64,000 bases of DNA from positions 27,940,827-28,004,826 of the forward strand of contig OY783196.1 in assembly GCA_963678675.1 (NCBI GenBank). Direction: 5' to 3'. This document shows, one piece after another, positions 59,089 to 64,000 of this stretch. The notes under the pieces were generated by a model. The model saw nothing but the letters and a program-made list of their open reading frames with translations. It did not search any database and was not told the DNA's origin. Origin of the DNA: Xiphydria camelus. Its lineage: Eukaryota > Arthropoda > Insecta > Hymenoptera > Xiphydriidae. The position numbers and the translations under genes are program-made. Position 1 is the stretch's first letter. Each line of letters starts with the position of its first letter.

Positions 59089-59093
59089 ACTGA
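59089..59093 (-). promoter_or_regulatory. Cad87A: Initiator-like TCAGT upstream of Cad87A exon 1
   Basis: The minus strand carries TCAGT, the arthropod initiator consensus, 84 nt upstream of the proposed ATG. A partial downstream element (GGTGT at about +28) follows. A six-codon upstream ORF (MKSFSV*) lies between. No TATA box is evident. Confidence 0.25.
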
Positions 59094-61834
59094 ACGCGCG
59101 ATCGCGAACGGGCCCCGAACAACGAGCGCTTTGAAGGAACCGCGTGCGTTACCTCCGAGGAATGTACACCGGCGACCCGGAGGGGAACCGGCGCCAGTAC
59201 AGGTTTGCGTCTCGATGCGTGGCACACGACTTTCAGCGCTGCGAATGTGAGTACCTACACGCTCCGCCGCGCGAGGGATAAACAAGGATGCGCGGGAAAG
59301 GCTGTCCCGCGGCCGACCCCTTTTGCTCGCGGGTACGCTTCCGCAATCCGGGAGATCGCCGTCGCGCTTCTCTCGTGTATGTGTCGCGATTTTCGGCCGG
59401 GAGCCTCCTGGCGAGAATTCGAGGGTCGCGGCGCTTCGCCACTCCCCCGCGCGCGCGGTGCACTGTGTTCGCGGTCGATCGTAAGGCGCGTAATTTTCCC
59501 ACGATACTCCGGAGATCACGTCCGAGAGCGAGGCCGCGGCGTGTTGTCCACCTTGCGCGGCGGGGGAAAACAAAATGAAACGCCCCCAGAGTACGAAGAA
59601 ATTCGCGGAGCGGCACACGTCACCCGCACAACTCGGCTCGCGAACGGAGACTGCTTTCCGCCGAGCTGCGGGCACGTCCTCTTCCCTCCGCCGCTTAGCT
59701 CGCGGGACCACAGCGCCACCCAGCCGCACGCACACACGTCCTGGCCGCCTACCTGCTCCGTGGAAATCCGTAGCGCGGTTTCCTCGGAAAGCGTATGCAA
59801 AGGGTTTCTTTGAAGCGGTGGAAGAAAAAATGTGGGGGTAAGGGGGTTGAATTACTCGCTTTGTTACGGTAATAACGAGACCTTTGCGTGGTTCTATCTT
59901 CCTTTCGTTTCGTACGTTTTTAAAATTTAACTTGATACGCGTGTGGTCATCGTACGAATGGAAAGGAGGATTTGGTTTGCGCTCGAAATGTTGACAAATG
60001 CTTCGTAGTATTTAAAGAGTAACGAGCCACGGGTCTTGGACTACTATACCGTGATGATCGACGATAACCAAGGGCCGGATCTCCTGTATTTTGCACCTGT
60101 CGTCGCTTGAAATAACTGCGTCGGAAAATGGAGCGAAACTAATTAGAGATCGAATAGAGCGAGAAATAGGTTACGGTTAGAGACGGGGATTCAGGAATTG
60201 CACTTATTCGGGATTTCTTGTAATCGTATACAGTTATCGCGTATACAATACACTCTCTCTCTACGCACCTGATCGAACGCAACTGGAGCTAATAAGTTTT
60301 TGAAACTGAGGTTTTAAATGGAGTTTATTCTTCCCTCGCGGAATCGTGCCTGAAAAGCTTCTCTCGTAAAATCATACCCTACTGATCCCGATCGTCCACC
60401 CCCGTGCTCTTCTGGGAAATCGATCGCGTTCCACGGGAGTCCACGCTCATGGCAGAATCTGAACGAACGAGCTGATTAATAGTAAAATTTACCTTTATTG
60501 TGAAAATGAATGTTTTACATATGGCAGGTGTGTCATACGCGTTTTAAAGTACGGTAGCTTACCGTGAACAGTGGAAATTATGCTAAATTACTCGTAACAG
60601 TATTAATATGAATAAAATTAGAAAAGAAAATTGTCGGTTTTCATTTATCAACAAAAACACTCGAGAACTCGGTCTATACTTAGCTTATAGGTTTCTTGGC
60701 TTAAATTAGATAACTACATAGCCGGCACGCCGTTGTTTGGATAAAAAGCTTTTTAGCTTTGGGAGCTGCTAGTCTTACAATCTCAATCGGAGGCATCATA
60801 CATATATTCCGCAATAAAACCGCTTGACGCGAGTCGCGCTGTTGAGGATTCAATCGATATTGCCGCATGCAACGTCCACCGCAATCTTACAGTTACGGAC
60901 CACCGCACGTGCCATTAACGTGGAATTCTGGAATTTATATTGTAAGTAAATCTGAGATTGTAAAATAAAATTTAGTAAATAAAGCACACAGTATGTCTCG
61001 TGGCAAACTCCTCTTTTTGAATTTCCCCGGCATTTGACTTCGGTAGGGGAAGTCAGGGAAATTTAAAAAGAGGAGTTTACCACGAGACATGCTGTATATA
61101 ATCGCCGATTCGATTTTTGCGATAAAAATAGACTAACGATCGCAGCAAGTCAAAACTTTATCAATTCAGAGCCTTTTATCCGTTCGTTCTCTCGTGCATT
61201 TTGCAAAGAGACCCAGGGAATCTAACGATCGAGTGAAGGTTCTGCGTTTAAGGTTTTACGTCTGCTCGCCAAAGACACTATAACAAAGTCTACAACATAG
61301 TGGAGAAAAAAAAAAGACTGCCAACGGAGTTCACACGGGCGGCCAAGGGAAACAGCGTGCTCGAATCCTTTGCGAAGCGTAAGCCTCTTGTTGATCGAAA
61401 ATGTCGCGGAAGGAAGCTCCGTTTGGTGTGCGCGTCGTCGCGCGTTTACAGGGAACGCGGGGAGGTGACACGGCCGACAAATTTAATTATCGAAATATCG
61501 AGGAACGGTCAATTTGGATTCTCAATAGAGCCGCGAATTCGACGGCAGGGCTGTCGCGCTTCATTCGAGCGAATAAGTCGAACGGCTACTGGTTCCACAA
61601 AAACTTCCAGGCGCGAGAAAAATTACACTCGAATGGCATCCGCCGCTGCTTCAATCCCGAACGAGCCATGCTACAACACATCGCCCGCCCATCCATCGTG
61701 GCCGGTGTTGCAGTGGTGTCCCTTTAAAGAGATCCTCTTCTCTCCCTTCGTTACCAATTACGTTCCATACTTTTGTCTCTCATTTTTTTCCTTTTAAATC
61801 TTCTTTACCTATATTAAATTATATCGATATCTGT
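59094..61834. other. Space between the Cad87A start and the H2A.V 3' end
   Basis: About 2.7 kb. The first 700 bp are GC-rich and hold overlapping chance frames on both strands (such as 59205-59813 plus and 59058-59735 minus); this probably includes the Cad87A promoter. The rest is AT-rich with one notable hairpin at 60988. No RNA gene recognised. Confidence 0.55.
60988..61095. repeat. Near-perfect hairpin, 108 bp
   Basis: Arm ACAGTATGTCTCGTGGCAAA...CTCCTCTTTTTGAATTTCCC pairs with its complement GGGAAATTTAAAAAGAGGAG...CCACGAGACATGCTGT with about four mismatches over 44 bp, and the inner part TGACTTC-related also pairs. It could be a minimal MITE or an RNA hairpin precursor; the sequence alone does not decide. 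Confidence 0.7.
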
Positions 61835-61840
61835 TTTATT
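61835..61840 (-). terminator. His2Av: Poly(A) signal of H2A.V
   Basis: AATAAA on the minus strand, about 120 nt past the H2A.V stop codon. A polyadenylated transcript is expected for a replication-independent variant histone. No histone stem-loop was seen between stop and signal. Confidence 0.6.
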
Positions 61841-61961
61841 TATATATATATCACGCCTGTCCCTCTTTGTCAACAGTCACACTTTGTCGCTTTTCTCCGT
61901 TCCGTCCTTATTTTTGTGTTATTTTGCTTTTCTCTCGAAACCTTTATAACGAAGCGCTAAA

Positions 61962-64000
61962 TTATGCCGGCTTTTGTGATCCCTTCTTCCCGATCAGCGA
62001 CTTGTGGATATGTGGGATGACGCCTGCAATTCGAATGAGAAATCGTCAGGCGTGCGCGTACCTGGTCCCGGCGAAATCGTGCGCGGGATCGGATATTGTA
62101 CGTTTAAGAAGCAAAATCTTCGCGAGCTTACCTCCTCCCGCGATGGTGGCTTTGATGAGACTGTCCAATTCTTCGTCACCGCGAATAGCAAGCTGCAAAT
62201 GTCTCGGCGTGATACGCTTCACTTTCAAATCCTTCGACGCGTTCCCCGCTAACTCCAACACCTGAACAAATGCGTGTCAATGATATATTAAAAAAAAAAA
62301 CATTCCATCGAAAATACGTCCGAGAGAAACGTCGAGCCGAAGCGACCCGACGACGTTTCGAATCGAAGGCGGGAAAAGCCGGCCATATTGTTAGCGTCGG
62401 TGTCGCCACCAACCCCTCCTTCTCCCCTATCTCTGTCTCGATCCGTTACGCTTGGATCTATCCCCCCCCTCTCTTTCCATCTCGCTCCCGCATGCTGTCA
62501 CTCACCTCGGCTGTTAGGTATTCTAGGATAGCAGCGCTATATACGGCTGCCGTGGCCCCGACGCGACCGTGGCTCGTGGTCCTGTTCTTCAAGTGCCTGT
62601 GGATTCTGCCGACGGGGAACTGAAAAGCACGAGAATTATTCATAAATCGCCGTCGCAGCCACGGCTGGACGAGAGAGTCGATACTTTCGGATCGGCGCTG
62701 ATAGATGTACGACCCGTTTCGAAAACATCAGTTCACCCGTCGTCAGCAGCTTTTCGCTGAAGAAATATCGAACGATGCGCGACGACAGAAGTTTTCGGAA
62801 CATTCCACGTTCGGCTCGGGCCCTCCGCGCTCTGCTCTCGCATTTTCCCGAATACCGGATCGATGTGACTAGAAAATCGTCTCACGCAACACGAACCGCC
62901 GATTGAGCGACGCTCAGTTTTCCGTCGAAGCGCAAGGAATTTATCCGGGCAACGCGCGACGATTCGGCGTTTCCCCGGGTTCCAAATTTCCCTCGGCACT
63001 TCTCCGTGCGTTCGATCGGGACAACCGTTCGTCGAGAAAATAAAGAAACCTAACCTAGAAAGAATTGGCCCGAAGATTGATTCTACGTGTCCCGCCCGAC
63101 AGTTTCGTCCCCCCGCCGAACGTAATTTGCTTCTAGAAATACTTCGCGCACACATTTCGCGTATGCTTCGGACACGATAAAATATTCACGCCTGGCTCCC
63201 GCACTCTTCGCAACTCGTTTGACAGCGAAAATCAAAAGAGGGAAACACAAATTCGATTGTCATTGCGATCGTATTACGGCGCACCGACGTCTGAGTGATT
63301 CGCAAAAAAGCAGATTGTAAGGCTATTCGAATTCTATTTCTCGACCGTATAATTTATAAATGTTTACGGGCCGCTTTCAGTAATTGTGTACACCGATTAC
63401 GTGACGGGGCGTAATTAAATGAACATGCGCAATAATGAAAAACACGCAATAATAAAAAAAAGTCGGAAAAAACAACGAAACCGTAACAATGCTTTTGAAG
63501 TTCCAAACTTCCTCCGTCTTCATTTCATTCGTAACGGATCGCGGAGGAGGGGGTACGGGAACGACATAAGCAGTCCCATCTATCCCGTTGTTTGAAAACA
63601 TCAGAGTGCACTCGCGTCTGCTATTTTCAAATAAAAAAAATATTGCTCGTCACGCGTCAATTTTAATGTTTCGAAGCCTCCGATCGTTTGTCGGGATCAA
63701 CGCCGTCGCTTCGTCGGGTTTTCCTCGATTTTAAACCGATCTCCGAGTAAAAAAGAATAGTTGGTACCTCGTACAGTCCGAAAACGTTCAAGTTTTTTCG
63801 CGCGAGCCGCTATCTCTCAACCCGCATAAATCGTTTCGCACACGACAATTCGCACCCGCGAAACTCGCCAATCGTTCTACGCGATACGCGGAATCCCGTC
63901 GGTGAGATATCGTCGAACGCGAAGCGAGCGATACGTTGATAAACTCACCTGCAGGCCGGCCCTCGCCGAACGGGAGACCGCCTTAGCCTTCGCCTTTCCA
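61962..64000 (-). CDS. His2Av: Histone H2A.V (H2A.Z class), N-terminus outside window
   Basis: Replication-independent H2A variant that replaces H2A in nucleosomes at promoters and regulatory sites. Exons in order: 63949 to beyond 64000, 62506-62619, 62132-62261, 61962-62023; all GT/AG with matching phase. The product reads [37 protein letters not shown], then the acidic-patch helix and docking region [20 protein letters not shown] and [13 protein letters not shown]. Residues diagnostic of H2A.Z rather than canonical H2A are [28 protein letters not shown] and the [12 protein letters not shown] tail. About ten codons are missing at the N-terminus; full length would be about 128. The C-terminus is GKKGSQKPA, short like vertebrate H2A.Z, and lacks the terminal SQ(E/A)Y-like phosphorylation tail of Drosophila H2Av. 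Confidence 0.95.
62620..63948 (-). other. His2Av: H2A.V intron 1, 1.3 kb
   Basis: Bounded by CTGCAG|GTGAGT and TTTTCAG|TTC. Mixed composition, CpG-rich in places. No repeat or ORF of note. Confidence 0.85.

Noticed and set aside
59058..59735. 225-codon minus-strand ORF upstream of Cad87A exon 1
   Set aside because: Overlaps a 202-codon plus-strand frame in GC-rich promoter-like DNA, no domain. Its last codons MKSFSV are noted only as a possible upstream ORF.
61300..61797. 165-codon plus-strand ORF downstream of H2A.V
   Set aside because: Basic, low-complexity sequence with no domain; a second frame is open over the same bases. Consistent with chance.
1..64000. tRNA, rRNA, CRISPR array or bacterial-type operon
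   Set aside because: None of the diagnostic sequences was seen. Splice structure and gene content are those of an insect nuclear genome.

Overview
The window is eukaryotic genomic DNA, almost certainly from an insect and probably a hymenopteran. This rests on GT-AG split genes, an insect-type Cadherin-87A with very long 5' introns, an H2A.V/H2A.Z histone, CpG-rich introns with many (CG)n tracts, and numerous short non-autonomous DNA transposons. The order assignment is inference from composition and gene type.

Layout. At the left edge lies the 3' part of a small plus-strand gene for ribonuclease P subunit p21 (Rpp21; three visible exons, 11-746). It converges on a very large minus-strand cadherin gene of the Cad87A type. 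I traced 23 coding exons (3158-30130) by reading frame, splice consensus and phase. A 24th, the proposed start-codon exon (58979-59007), is placed by a strong donor, a matching phase and a credible signal peptide. The assembled frame is about 1846 residues: split signal peptide, 14 cadherin repeats, a membrane-adjacent non-cadherin domain, one transmembrane helix and a tail of about 120 residues. The coding exons occupy 3-16 kb densely; the first two introns (28.8 and 14.3 kb) occupy most of the window. At the right edge lies a minus-strand H2A.V gene (61962 to past 64000), lacking only about its first ten codons.

The two giant introns hold no conserved gene that I recognise. They hold a rich collection of inverted-repeat elements: piggyBac-like MITEs with TTAA flanks (18327, 23169, 37188), TACACTG/TACACCG-type MITEs (14518, 19186, 31309, 37019, 37623, 51755), a 1.36 kb element filled with near-identical internal subunits (33414-34776), and a dispersed repeat with four copies (34940, 43857, 46808, 50319), two of which share extra flanking sequence as an inverted duplication. 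A minisatellite lies at 57.3 kb, and an unrecognised 103-codon ORF lies antisense within intron 1.

How the genes relate. The three genes have unrelated roles: tRNA 5' processing, apical adhesion and morphogenesis, and variant nucleosomes. They share no operon-like logic. The long cadherin introns are the likely place for its regulatory sequence. No tRNA, rRNA, CRISPR array or intact transposase was seen.
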